A DNA stretch of 64,000 nt from Stappia indica (lineage in GTDB: Bacteria > Pseudomonadota > Alphaproteobacteria > Rhizobiales > Stappiaceae), in the NCBI RefSeq assembly GCF_009789575.1, contig NZ_CP046908.1, positions 186,001 to 250,000 of the forward strand, read 5' to 3'. Every line of letters begins with the position of its first letter. Positions within the stretch are counted from its first letter, which is position 1. Below are positions 43,293 to 52,019 of this stretch, one piece after another. A model generated the notes under the pieces. The model did not search any database. It was not told where the DNA came from and saw nothing but the letters and a program-made list of their open reading frames with translations. A program made the translations under genes and the position numbers.

Positions 43293-45050
43293 ATGTGCGG
43301 CATCACTGCCCTCTATCCACGGTCCGGCGCAGTCCCTCCGTCCGCGCCGGCGATCTCGGCCATGCTCGAGACGATGCGTCGGCGCGGGCCCGACCACAGC
43401 GGCATCGCGATTGCGGCATCGGGAGCGCTCGGCGCCGCCCGGCTGCGGATCCGCGACCCGGCCGCAACCGCCGACCAGCCCTTCGCCAATCACGACGCGA
43501 CGCTGCGCATCGCCTTCAACGGCGAGATCTTCAACAACGACGCGCTTCGCAAGCGCCTGGGGCCGCCGCCGGGCGGCTGGCGCACCGGCTGCGACGTCGA
43601 GACCGTCCTTTCCGGCTACGAGGCGCTCGGCCCTGCAATCGTTGAGGAGCTTGAGGGCCAGTTCGCGTTCGCGATCCTCGACGACCGCAACCGCACGATG
43701 CTGGTCGCGCGCGACCCCTTCGGCATCTGCCCCTTGTTCCTGGCCGAGGTCGGCGATCTCGTCGTGGCCAGTTCCAGCCTGCGTGCGATCCTTGCCGGGT
43801 TTCCGGGCCGTTTTCGCCGGCCGGATCCGCTCGGCATTGCCGAGACGCTGCTGCTGCGCTTTCCGCTGGCGCCGAACACCGTCGTTGCCGGCATCCGCCA
43901 GCTGCCGCCCGGAGAGCTTGCCGTCTTCGACGGAGAACGGGAGCACCGCAGGCGCCATTGGAGCCTGCCGCAACCGGCGGCGCCGACGGGCGGCCAGGAT
44001 GAAGAGGACCGGCTGGCCGAGTTGCTGGAGCATGCCGTTGCCGGCAACTGCCTGTCGGATGCTCCCGTCGGCCTCTTCCTGAGCGGGGGGCTTGATTCCG
44101 GCATCGTCGCCGCCCTTGCCGCGTCGCGGCTGGCCTCCGGCACGCCGGCCGCCACGCTGGCGTTTGCCGGACCCGACGGCGAAGGCGAGGCCGCGCGCGC
44201 CCTCGCAGCCCGCTTCGGCTACCGTTCGCATCTCGTCGACGTCGAGACGCTCGATCCGCACGCCCTGGTGGCCGACACGCTCGATGCCATGGACATGCCG
44301 CTTGGCGCCCGCGATGCACCGGCGGTCATGGCGATGGCCCGCGCGCTGCGCGAGGCGGAGCCCGCGGTCAAGGTGGTCCTCACCGGAACCGGTTCGGACG
44401 AACAGTTCGGCGGCTACAGAAACACCTATTTCGGCCCGGCCGAGGGCTCGCTGGAGCAGCAGATCTCCCATTTCATGGCCTGCTACTCGGCTATCGATCC
44501 GTCCCGGCGCGCCTCGGTTCTCGCTCTTGTCGGGCCGGATGCGGTCGCCGACATGACCGCCCGACTGGCCGCAACGCTTGCCGCGATGGCGCCCGGGCTC
44601 GCCTCCACCACGCCGGCACGCGTTCTCGATCTTCTCTACATGACCACCCACCTGCCCGGATGGGAGCTGGCGACAGCCGACATGATGTGCATGCATTGCT
44701 CGCTGGAGGCGCGGGTTCCGTTCCTAGACCGGCACCTCGTCGGCTTCAGCCTGACCCGCGCCGATCCGGACGCGCGCAACGGAGCTCCCGACAAGGCCCT
44801 GCTCCGGCGCACCGCCGCCCGCTGGCTCGGCGCCAAGGCCAGCGCCCGGCCCAAGCTTCCGCTCAGCCGGCCGCTCGCGGCCTGGATCGAGCGCGCAGCC
44901 CCCTGGCAAGGACAGCCCGCCGGTCCCCTCGCCGATCTCGGCCTCGATCCTTGCGCGCTCGCGCAGATGACGGGACCCGGCGCATCGTTCGACCTGCGCT
45001 GGCGGGTGCAGGTCCTCCAGCGCTGGCTCGACCGGCACCTTGCCGGCTGA
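43293..45050 (+). CDS. asnB: Asparagine synthetase (glutamine-hydrolysing) family amidotransferase
   Basis: 585 aa. Cys2 of MCGI is the Ntn-glutaminase nucleophile, with FNGEIFNND at about 75-82, and the synthetase domain has the pyrophosphate loop SGGLDS at 264-269 (LFLSGGLDSGIVAAL). All active-site elements look intact. In a biosynthetic operon such enzymes often form amides on a pathway intermediate instead of making asparagine. The ATG has GAGGG 4 bases upstream. It follows the class III aminotransferase and precedes a sulfotransferase in one plus-strand operon. Confidence 0.9.
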   Translation: MCGITALYPRSGAVPPSAPAISAMLETMRRRGPDHSGIAIAASGALGAARLRIRDPAATADQPFANHDATLRIAFNGEIFNNDALRKRLGPPPGGWRTGCDVETVLSGYEALGPAIVEELEGQFAFAILDDRNRTMLVARDPFGICPLFLAEVGDLVVASSSLRAILAGFPGRFRRPDPLGIAETLLLRFPLAPNTVVAGIRQLPPGELAVFDGEREHRRRHWSLPQPAAPTGGQDEEDRLAELLEHAVAGNCLSDAPVGLFLSGGLDSGIVAALAASRLASGTPAATLAFAGPDGEGEAARALAARFGYRSHLVDVETLDPHALVADTLDAMDMPLGARDAPAVMAMARALREAEPAVKVVLTGTGSDEQFGGYRNTYFGPAEGSLEQQISHFMACYSAIDPSRRASVLALVGPDAVADMTARLAATLAAMAPGLASTTPARVLDLLYMTTHLPGWELATADMMCMHCSLEARVPFLDRHLVGFSLTRADPDARNGAPDKALLRRTAARWLGAKASARPKLPLSRPLAAWIERAAPWQGQPAGPLADLGLDPCALAQMTGPGASFDLRWRVQVLQRWLDRHLAG

Positions 45051-45065
45051 GGGGGAGAGGAAGCG

Positions 45066-45644
45066 ATGGCAGGACAGGCCCCGGACATCGTCATCGTCAG
45101 CGGCCTGCCGCGCTCCGGCACCTCGATGATGATGCGCATGCTTGCCGCCGGCGGTCTCGACCTGCTGGTGGACGAACAGCGGCAACCGGACAGTCACAAC
45201 CCCTACGGCTATTTCGAGTTCGCTCCCGTCCGCCGGATAGCCATCGACCATGCGTGGCTCGACCAGGCCCGGGGCAAGGCCGTGAAGGTCGTCGTTCCCC
45301 TGTTGATGCGCCTGCCCGCACGCGCCCGCTGCAAGGTGGTGCTCATGCACCGCGATCTCGAGGCGACGGCCCGCTCGCAAGGCCGGATGATCGCGGCCGC
45401 CGGCGGCGATCCGGGCGCCCCTGAAGACTGGACGGCCCCTCTTGCGGCTCTCCAGCAAGAGGCGCAGGACTGGTGCGCACGCCTCGGCCCGGGGCGGACC
45501 CTGGCGGTTTCCTACGAGGACTGCCTCCGCGATCCGCCGGCTGCGGCCGGCCGCGTCGCCGCGTTCGTTGCCCCCGATCTTCCCTTCCCTCCCGACACCG
45601 CCGCTATGGCCGCCGCCGTTGCTCTGCCCCGCCCTTCTGTCTGA
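45066..45644 (+). CDS. Sulfotransferase-like protein
   Basis: 192 aa. The PAPS 5'-phosphosulfate loop is SGLPRSGTSMMMRML at residues 12-26. A 3'-phosphate-binding region may be VLMHRDLEATARSQGRM near residue 100. The protein is shorter than most sulfotransferases (usually 250-300 aa), lacking part of the C terminus, though it begins and ends cleanly. It may use PAPS to sulfate the product of the ketosynthase operon, or be a related small kinase-like protein. The ribosome site is GGGGAGAGG. It is the last gene of the operon. Confidence 0.8.
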   Translation: MAGQAPDIVIVSGLPRSGTSMMMRMLAAGGLDLLVDEQRQPDSHNPYGYFEFAPVRRIAIDHAWLDQARGKAVKVVVPLLMRLPARARCKVVLMHRDLEATARSQGRMIAAAGGDPGAPEDWTAPLAALQQEAQDWCARLGPGRTLAVSYEDCLRDPPAAAGRVAAFVAPDLPFPPDTAAMAAAVALPRPSV

Positions 45645-45920
45645 ATCTCGCCCTGCTCCTCTGCGCCGGCCCTAGGCATTTCTACCTCTACGGAAGCGGG
45701 AGAAGCAAAAACAATACATCTTTATGTTGCTTACCTGGCGAGATCGGCGCACCATATGGTTGCCAGCGCATCCGCTCGCATTATTGGGTTGTATTTTTCT
45801 GCTTGCCGCGTTGCACGCTCAGGCGTGGCGTCGTGTCGGTCCGGATCGAGATGGATCCGGCCAGAGCGCCATCTTTTCGCCTCGACACATCAGTGGACCA
45901 GCTTGAAAAGGGAGATCACC

Positions 45921-46712
45921 ATGCCTTCCGTTGAACTTGCAGAATCCCGAAATGCCAAGATCCAGGTGCGCCTGACGGCCGACAGGGGCACCATACCGCG
46001 CATCGTCATGGCCGCCTGTGGCGGAGAGGACATGCTCGCGCGTGTCTCTTATCCGATCGCCGAGATGCAACAGCGCGGCTTCGGCAAGAGTGTCATCGAA
46101 GACCGCAGCGTCAAGGACTTCTCTCTCAAGGACTACATGGCCGACTTCGACGCAGCCATCAAGACGACGCGCGCCAAGTCGCCCGTTCTTCTGGGATATT
46201 CCCATGGCGGTTACTTCACGACGGCCTACGCGCTTCACAATCCGGGCGCGGTCTCCGCTCTCATCCTCGTCGAACCGGCGCTGTTCACCGAGCGCGCCGA
46301 ACTCGAGCACCGTGCCGAGCTCGCGTCCAAGGGCGATAGCGACGGCGCCATCCAGGCGATGCTGAGCTATGTCGACCGGTCCGTCGGCCTCGACCGGTCG
46401 AAGTCGACCAAGATGTCGAAGGCCATCGTCAGCGAATCCCAGAGCAGCGAGACGCTGGCCCAGGAGTTCCTGATCCGCGCCCGCAACCCGATCTCGAAGC
46501 GGGACCTGACCAAGCTGACGATGCCCGTGCTGCTGATCGGCGGCACGGAAAGCCGCGTCGCCGACTCGGTCGAGAAGGCTGCGGCGGTGATCCCCTATGC
46601 CAACGTCGCCTGGATCCGCGGCGCCGGGCATCTCGACCTGCTGTGGAACGGCAGCGCCGAGGTGGGCGCCAAGGTCTCGGCCGTCATCAACGGCTTCATG
46701 GAAACGCTCTGA
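45921..46712 (+). CDS. Alpha/beta hydrolase
   Basis: 263 aa. The nucleophile elbow is GYSHGG (Ser in LGYSHGGYFTTAYALHNP), and the acid and His are in the C-terminal part: PVLLIGGTESRVADSVEKAA and the GAGHLDLLWNG His. There is no signal peptide in this start, with GGGAG 7 bases before the ATG. The substrate is unknown. A 276-bp region lies upstream, AT-rich near 45710-45790, and it ends with a good terminator. It is unlikely to belong to the upstream operon, though it is adjacent. Confidence 0.85.
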   Translation: MPSVELAESRNAKIQVRLTADRGTIPRIVMAACGGEDMLARVSYPIAEMQQRGFGKSVIEDRSVKDFSLKDYMADFDAAIKTTRAKSPVLLGYSHGGYFTTAYALHNPGAVSALILVEPALFTERAELEHRAELASKGDSDGAIQAMLSYVDRSVGLDRSKSTKMSKAIVSESQSSETLAQEFLIRARNPISKRDLTKLTMPVLLIGGTESRVADSVEKAAAVIPYANVAWIRGAGHLDLLWNGSAEVGAKVSAVINGFMETL

Positions 46713-46728
46713 ACGGCGCTTCGCCAGC

Positions 46729-46759
46729 GGTGCCGGGGGCTCTCCCCGGCGCCGATTTT
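46729..46759 (+). terminator. Terminator of the alpha/beta hydrolase gene
   Basis: GGTGCCGGGG at 46729-46738 pairs with CCCCGGCGCC at 46744-46753 (one T-G wobble) around a 5-nt loop, followed by GATTTT. It lies 16 bp after the stop codon, between convergent genes. Confidence 0.7.
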
Positions 46760-46785
46760 CAGCAAAAGCCCATTTTCAGCAAAAG
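46756..46785. repeat. Short direct repeat next to the terminator
   Basis: TTTTCAGCAAAAG occurs twice, at 46756-46768 and 46773-46785, separated by 4 bp. Each copy is nearly self-complementary (TTTT and AAAA around CAGC). The role is unknown; it could help termination of the convergent genes. Confidence 0.55.
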
Positions 46786-46810
46786 ACTGCCTGTCGGAGA
46801 CGTTCTGCGC

Positions 46811-47440
46811 TCAGGATGTCTGCGCCATGCCGATCAGGTCGGCGACGTCGCGCGGACGGGACAGGAGCAGATCGCACGCCACCGGCCGCGCCCCGCCCCA
46901 CAGCGCCAGGATCGCCGGAACCCGGGCTTGGCGCGCCGCCTCCATGTCCGTTGCAGTATCCCCGACAAATCCGTGGCACAGCGGTGCGCCGAGCCGGTCG
47001 AGGCACAGCAGCAAGGGGTCCGGCGCCGGCTTGCCCGGCCCTTCGTCGCCGGCGACCAGCGCATCCACATGGGCGATCAGGCCGCAACCGGCGAGCACCG
47101 ACAGGGAGCGCGCGCGATCCTTGCCGGTCACCACGCCGATCAGGCAGCCGAGGCTCCGCAATCCGGCGAGCAACTCGGCAACGCCGTCGAGCGGCACCGC
47201 GAGGTGGTCGAGCCGGCGGGCATGGGTGCGAAACGTCTCGCCGAAACCCGCGGGCAAGTCGAGTTGCCGGGCGATGTCCTCGATCGGCCGGCCGAGGCGG
47301 TCACGGAAGCCGGAAACGAGTTCCTCGCCGTCGCGGCCGATCTCGGCGCAAGCGCCGACGAAGGCGGACCGCGCGACATCCCAACTGTCGATCAGGACCC
47401 CGTCGAGATCGAAAAGCAGACAATGACGCGCGCCCGGCAT
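46811..47440 (-). CDS. HAD family phosphatase (RifM-like candidate)
   Basis: 209 aa. The nucleophile motif is FDLDGVLIDS (Asp11, Asp13), motif II VVTGKDRARS, and motif III/IV GKPAPDPLLLCLDRLGAP with GDTATDMEAARQARV. This is the phosphoglycolate-phosphatase-like subfamily; RifM, the phosphatase of AHBA synthesis, is one member. With the nearby RifK-, RifL- and RifN-like genes, hydrolysis of an amino-sugar phosphate is an attractive hypothesis. It is convergent with the alpha/beta hydrolase and not coupled to the biosynthetic operons. Confidence 0.85.
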   Translation of the reverse strand: MPGARHCLLFDLDGVLIDSWDVARSAFVGACAEIGRDGEELVSGFRDRLGRPIEDIARQLDLPAGFGETFRTHARRLDHLAVPLDGVAELLAGLRSLGCLIGVVTGKDRARSLSVLAGCGLIAHVDALVAGDEGPGKPAPDPLLLCLDRLGAPLCHGFVGDTATDMEAARQARVPAILALWGGARPVACDLLLSRPRDVADLIGMAQTS

Positions 47441-47532
47441 TGAGCGTCCCTACCCTTGCGTGTGCAATGGAGCTTGTGCGACTTTACTGCGAAATGCGGC
47501 GGGCACCAATGTCTATTTGCCCCGGCTCCGCC

Positions 47533-47967
47533 TCACCCGTTCCAGCCCGGCAGCCTTGCGGCCTGTTCGATCCAGCTTGCCAATTGCGCCTCGTCCGGCC
47601 CCTCGTCCTCGTGGATATGGACGTAGCGCGTCGCCTCGTCCTTGGAGGCGACGGGCGGCGGCGGCTCCAGCTGCGCACCGCGGAAGAAGGCGAGCTTGAT
47701 GTATCTGTTGAAGCAGTGGACGCCGAGGAACCAGCCCTGCCCCTCCACGCCGTAGAGCGGCGAGTTCCATTTCACCGCCTTGCGCACGTCCGGCACGGTG
47801 CGCTCGACGAGCGCGTCCAGCTTGCGGCCCGCTTCTCTCTTCCAGCCCGGCATGGCCGCGATATAGGCCTGGACGGGCTCGTCGCCCTCGCCCTTGGCGA
47901 TCTGCGGATTGCCGCCGGACAGCAGCCTGGGTTCCTTCGGCGCTCCGCGTTTTTCGGCGGCCCTCAC
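47533..47967 (-). CDS. DUF1801 family protein
   Basis: 144 aa. The pattern KREAGRKLDALVERTVPDVRKAVKWNSPLYGVEGQGWFLG, seen here between residues 40 and 80 in shorter pieces (VERTVPDVRKAVKW, GVHCFNRYIKLAFF), is that of DUF1801/YdhG-type small proteins. Function is unknown. The GTG at 47967 overlaps the stop of the upstream membrane-protein gene by 4 bp (GTGA), so they are cotranscribed. The C-terminal VHIHEDEGPDEAQLASWIEQA helix is typical. Confidence 0.83.
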   Translation of the reverse strand: MRAAEKRGAPKEPRLLSGGNPQIAKGEGDEPVQAYIAAMPGWKREAGRKLDALVERTVPDVRKAVKWNSPLYGVEGQGWFLGVHCFNRYIKLAFFRGAQLEPPPPVASKDEATRYVHIHEDEGPDEAQLASWIEQAARLPGWNG

Positions 47968-48197
47968 GCCTGCTCCTGCAGGCCGCCCCCCTTTTGCCCG
48001 TCGCGCCGCGTCAGCCAGGGCCGGGCGAACAGCCACAGGCCGGTCAGCATCAAGGGGATCAGCGGCACCAGGGCCAGCACCCCCACCAGGACGGAGGGGG
48101 TGCCGGCAAGGTTCATGGCGATGTTGGCGAGCACGGCCAGGGTGAAGGCGAGCGACAGCCAGCGGTGGGTCTGGCGGATCCATCCGTTGCGGGTCAT
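47964..48197 (-). CDS. Small two-helix membrane protein
   Basis: 77 aa with two clear membrane helices (about 13-31 and 36-57) and a basic C-terminal tail. It resembles small membrane proteins encoded beside DUF1801, ArsR and SRPBCC genes in other alphaproteobacteria; function is unknown. It overlaps the DUF1801 gene by 4 bp and begins 53 bp after the SRPBCC gene on the same strand. Confidence 0.7.
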   Translation of the reverse strand: MTRNGWIRQTHRWLSLAFTLAVLANIAMNLAGTPSVLVGVLALVPLIPLMLTGLWLFARPWLTRRDGQKGGGLQEQA

Positions 48198-48250
48198 GGC
48201 AATCTCCAGGTTCGGGGGTAACGGTCCGGTTCAGGTCGCGGCGGAGCCTG

Positions 48251-48661
48251 TCACTCCATCCGCGCCAGCACCTCTTCCATCTTGTCGAGGAAATGCGGCC
48301 AGCCGGCCTTCGCGCCGCCGAAATAGCGCGGCTGGTCGCGGCGGAAGCCGGTCTGCTCCATCCGCAGCCGCGTCCCGCTGCCCGTCGGCGTCAGCGTCCA
48401 GGTGACGATGCTCTTCAGATCGTGATCGCCCCAGCTATAGGCGAGCAGGTGCGGCGGCTCGATGTCCAGCACCTCGCAGTCGACCGAGCCCCAGTCGGCG
48501 CGAAAGCCGAAACGGTGGCCGATGGCCGGGCGGAAATCGCCCTTCATCAGCCATTCCTCGATCAGGTGCGGTTCGGTCAAGGCGCGCCAGATCTTCTCCG
48601 GCGGGTGGGCGATATCGCGTTCCATCACCACCGACAGCGTGTCGTCCTGCGTCTGCGTCAC
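48251..48661 (-). CDS. SRPBCC (AHSA1-type) domain protein
   Basis: 136 aa of the Bet v 1-like START superfamily. The family pattern is complete: VMERDIAHPPEKIWRALTEP at the N terminus, LIEEWLM, VDCEVLDIEPPHLLAYSW, and the C-terminal WPHFLDKMEEVLARME helix. The GTG at 48661 overlaps the ArsR stop by 4 bp. ArsR-SRPBCC pairs are common, with the SRPBCC protein probably binding a hydrophobic ligand. The exact ligand is unknown. Confidence 0.88.
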   Translation of the reverse strand: MTQTQDDTLSVVMERDIAHPPEKIWRALTEPHLIEEWLMKGDFRPAIGHRFGFRADWGSVDCEVLDIEPPHLLAYSWGDHDLKSIVTWTLTPTGSGTRLRMEQTGFRRDQPRYFGGAKAGWPHFLDKMEEVLARME

Positions 48662-49017
48662 TGATCCATCCTTCCAAGCAGGTCTTCCAGGGCATCGAAC
48701 CGGGCTTCCCAGAAGCTGGTCATCCGCCGCGTCCAGTCGGCCAGCGGAGCAAGGGCCGTCGCATCGGCGCTGTAGTGGGTCTGTCGGCCCGCCTGGCGGT
48801 CGCGCACCAGTCCGGCCTGCTTCAGCACCGAAAGATGCTTGGAGACCGCCGGCTGCGACACTCCGGCCTGCGCCGTCAGCGCACCCACCGTCTGCTCGCC
48901 GTCGCGGCACAGGCGCTCGAAGAGCGCCCGCCGCGTCGGATCGGCGAGCGAACGGAACAGGATGCCCTGCGCAGTGTCTTGTGCGGTTTCTTGAGCGGCG
49001 TCTTGAGCGTGCGGCAT
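48658..49017 (-). CDS. ArsR family transcriptional regulator
   Basis: 119 aa winged helix-turn-helix regulator. The core is ILFRSLADPTRRALFERL, TVGALTAQAGVSQPAVSKHLSVLK and the wing LVRDRQAGRQTHY. There is no Cys-rich metal site, so it is probably not a metal sensor. An alanine/aspartate/glutamine tract occupies the first 18 residues. It is the first gene of a minus-strand unit with the SRPBCC, membrane and DUF1801 genes, which it may autoregulate. The upstream region at 49018-49080 is AT-richer. Confidence 0.88.
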   Translation of the reverse strand: MPHAQDAAQETAQDTAQGILFRSLADPTRRALFERLCRDGEQTVGALTAQAGVSQPAVSKHLSVLKQAGLVRDRQAGRQTHYSADATALAPLADWTRRMTSFWEARFDALEDLLGRMDQ

Positions 49018-49104
49018 GAACCCATAACTCCGTGGCTATGTATTTTCTCATAGCCGGATGGTTATGGATTCGTCAACCCCGCCCCGGTTGCCCCGTTCCC
49101 GTCT

Positions 49105-51846
49105 TCAGGTGTCCTCGCCGCCGTTGCGGCGGGCTACCAGCCGCAGCTGCTTCTCGATCTCGATCAGCGCGAAGAATACCGCGCCCACCGCAACGATCAG
49201 CACGCCGTCGAAAAGCGGCACGGCCGTGGTGCCGAAGATCGCCTGCAGCGGCGGCAGATAGGTGATGGCGAACTGCGCCAGCGTGATGACGATGACGCTG
49301 GCCCAGACCATCGGCGTGCCCTTCGCCGCCTTCCAGGTCAGCGACGTGCCGTAGATGTTGCGGATGAAGAACAGGTGGAAGATCTCCAGCACCACCAGCG
49401 TGTTCACCGCCATGGTGCGGGCCAGCTCCGGCGCATGGCCCCGGTCGACTGCATAGAAATAGATGCCGAAGACGGCAGCCAGGAACAGGCCCGAGACCAG
49501 CAGGATGTGCCACAGCAGCTCGCCGCCGAGGATCGGCTGGTGGCGCGGCCGCGGGTGGCGGCGCATCGTGTCCTCCTCGGTCGGCTCGAACGCCAGCGCA
49601 AGGCCGAGCGTGACCGCGGTGATCAGGTTGACCCACAGGATCTGCACCGCCGTGATCGGCAGCGCCATGCCGAGCAGCAACGCCAGGGCGACGGTCAACG
49701 CCTCGCCGCCGCTCGTCGGCAGGGTCCAGCTCAGCACCTTCTTGATGTTGTCGTAGACGGTTCGCCCCTCGCGCACGGCGGCGGCGATGGAGGCGAAATT
49801 GTCGTCGGCCAGCACCAGGTCGGCCGCCTCCTTCGCCGCCTCGCTGCCCTTGCGGCCCATGGCGATGCCCGCGTCCGCGCGCTTCAAGGCCGGCGCATCG
49901 TTGACGCCGTCGCCGGTCATCGCGACGGTCAGGCCATGCGCCTGCAGCGCGGTGACCAGCCGCAGCTTGTGCTCCGGGCTGGTGCGGGCGAAAATATCGG
50001 TCTCCACCACCTGCGCCGAAAGCTCCGCGTCGTCCATCGCGTCGAGATCGTTGCCCGTCAGCACCCGGTGCGGGTTCTTCAGGCCGATCTGCCGGCCGAT
50101 GGCCGCTGCCGTGCCGGCATGGTCGCCGGTGATCATCTTCACCCGGATGCCGGCGCCGTGGCACTCGGCGACGGCGACGACCGCCTCGGGGCGCGGCGGG
50201 TCGATCAGCCCGACAAGGCCGAGAATGACGAGGCGCCCGGCCAGTTCCTCCTTGCGCAGCACGGCCGGATCGCCAGAGGGCTGCCCGTCCTCGTCGAGGG
50301 TCGCCAGCGCCAGCACCCGCTGGCCCTTCTGCGCGATCGCATCCATCTCCCGGGTCCAGAAGGCCTTGTCCAGCGGTTCGCTTCCCCCTTGCGGGGTCCG
50401 CTGGCCGGCGCACATCGCCAGCACCTGTTCTGGGGCGCCCTTGACATGCAGCTCCGTTCGGCCGTCGGGGCTGCGATGGCGCACGGCCATATAGCGATGC
50501 GCCGCATCGAAGGGTATTTCGGCAAGCCTTTGGTGATCGGCAAAGGGCGCGTGGCCCTCGCCCGAGATCTTGGCGGACAGCGCCATCAGCGCCCCTTCCA
50601 TCGGGTCGCCCTCGGTGCGCCAGCCCTCGTCGTGCGGATGCAGCGCGGCGTCGTTGCACAGGGCGGCCGCGCGGGCGATCTCCATCAGGACGCCGTGCTC
50701 GCCTGCCGCGATATCCCGGTCGTCCAGCCGCAGCGTGCCGTCCGGCGAATAGCCCTCGCCGGTCACGGCAAACAGGTGCCGCGAGGTGGCGACGGTCGCC
50801 GCCAGCATCTCGTTGCGGGTCAGCGTGCCGGTCTTGTCGGAACAGATCACCGAGACGGAACCCAGCGTCTCGATCGCCGGCAGGCGGCGGACGATGGCGT
50901 TGCGCCGGGCCATTGCCTGCACGCCGACCGCCAGCGTGATGGTCAGCACCGCCGGCAGGCCTTCGGGGATCGCGGCGACCGACAGGCCGACGACGGCCAT
51001 GAACAGCTCGCCGAAGGGCATGTGCACCACATAGTAGCCCCAGGCGAGCAGCAGCCCGGCGATCAGCAGGATCAGCAGCGTCAGCCAGCGGGCGAAACTG
51101 TCGAGCTGGCGGATCAGCGGCGTCGTCAGCGTCTCCACCGAGGACAGCAAGCCGCTGATGCGGCCGATCTGCGTGGTCCGGCCGGTGGCGACGGCAACGC
51201 CGCGCCCGGTACCGGCCGTGACCAGCGTGCCGCTATAGGCCATGCCGTGGCGGTCGCCGAGCGGCGCGTCGGCCGCCGCGGTCCGCGTTTCCTTTTCCGC
51301 CGGCACGGATTCGCCCGTCAGCAGCGCCTCATCGATCCGCAGGCCCGCCGCCTCCAGCAGCCGCAGGTCGGCCGGTACCCGCTGGCCCGCCTCCAGCAGC
51401 ACGATGTCGCCGGGCACGATCTCAACGCTGGCGATGCCCTTGCGGCGCCCGTCGCGCAGCACCGAACTGTGCGGCGCCAGCATGTCGCGGATCGCGTCCA
51501 TCGCCTGTTCGGCGCGCCCTTCCTGGATGAAGCCGATCACCGCATTGACGATGACGACCGCCACGATGACGCCGGTATCGACATAGTGGCCGAGCAGCGC
51601 GGTGACGGCCGCCGCCCCGATCAGCACATAGATCAGGACATTGTGGAACTGGCTGAGCAGCCGGATCAGCGGGCCCCGGCGCGGTGCTTCCGGCAGCCGG
51701 TTCTCGCCATATGTCGCCAGCCGGCAGGCAGCCTCCTCGTCGGAAAGACCGGATGGCGCGGCATCGAGCGCGGCCAGCACCTCGCCCCCCTCGCGCGCAT
51801 GGGCATCAAGGACATCGCGCTCGCTGGTCGGGGTCATGTCATGCAT
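49105..51846 (-). CDS. P-type cation-transporting ATPase (P2A-like)
   Basis: 913 aa. The phosphorylation site is CSDKTGTLTRNEM, the hinge MTGDGVNDAPALKRADAGIAMG is intact, and the actuator loop has LLTGESVPAEKE. The N terminus (ARLATYGENRLPEAP-like region) and the C-terminal six membrane helices match Ca2+-type or bacterial PMA1-type pumps of family P2A/P3-like class. The transported ion cannot be read from the sequence alone. An ATG at 51846 is preferred; MTPTSE at 51837 is an alternative. There are no metal-binding Cys domains, so heavy-metal transport is unlikely. Confidence 0.92.
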   Translation of the reverse strand: MHDMTPTSERDVLDAHAREGGEVLAALDAAPSGLSDEEAACRLATYGENRLPEAPRRGPLIRLLSQFHNVLIYVLIGAAAVTALLGHYVDTGVIVAVVIVNAVIGFIQEGRAEQAMDAIRDMLAPHSSVLRDGRRKGIASVEIVPGDIVLLEAGQRVPADLRLLEAAGLRIDEALLTGESVPAEKETRTAAADAPLGDRHGMAYSGTLVTAGTGRGVAVATGRTTQIGRISGLLSSVETLTTPLIRQLDSFARWLTLLILLIAGLLLAWGYYVVHMPFGELFMAVVGLSVAAIPEGLPAVLTITLAVGVQAMARRNAIVRRLPAIETLGSVSVICSDKTGTLTRNEMLAATVATSRHLFAVTGEGYSPDGTLRLDDRDIAAGEHGVLMEIARAAALCNDAALHPHDEGWRTEGDPMEGALMALSAKISGEGHAPFADHQRLAEIPFDAAHRYMAVRHRSPDGRTELHVKGAPEQVLAMCAGQRTPQGGSEPLDKAFWTREMDAIAQKGQRVLALATLDEDGQPSGDPAVLRKEELAGRLVILGLVGLIDPPRPEAVVAVAECHGAGIRVKMITGDHAGTAAAIGRQIGLKNPHRVLTGNDLDAMDDAELSAQVVETDIFARTSPEHKLRLVTALQAHGLTVAMTGDGVNDAPALKRADAGIAMGRKGSEAAKEAADLVLADDNFASIAAAVREGRTVYDNIKKVLSWTLPTSGGEALTVALALLLGMALPITAVQILWVNLITAVTLGLALAFEPTEEDTMRRHPRPRHQPILGGELLWHILLVSGLFLAAVFGIYFYAVDRGHAPELARTMAVNTLVVLEIFHLFFIRNIYGTSLTWKAAKGTPMVWASVIVITLAQFAITYLPPLQAIFGTTAVPLFDGVLIVAVGAVFFALIEIEKQLRLVARRNGGEDT

Positions 51847-52019
51847 CCGTGATCTCGGGGGCGAGAAACGATCCGGCCCCAATCTGGCCTCCCGAACAGC
51901 CAGGTCCTAGTCCGGGAAACACCTAGGAGCAGGTCTGCGCGTGTGCAGAAACCCGCAGCAGGTCCTTGCACCTGGCCGGCCACTTGAGACCCTCCGTACC
52001 TGAATGCGTTCTTCGCGCG

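Noticed and set aside
45724-45906. Short frame with hydrophobic centre before the alpha/beta hydrolase
   Set aside because: No ribosome site, AT-rich surroundings, and the hydrophobic stretch is short; it is better explained as upstream region.
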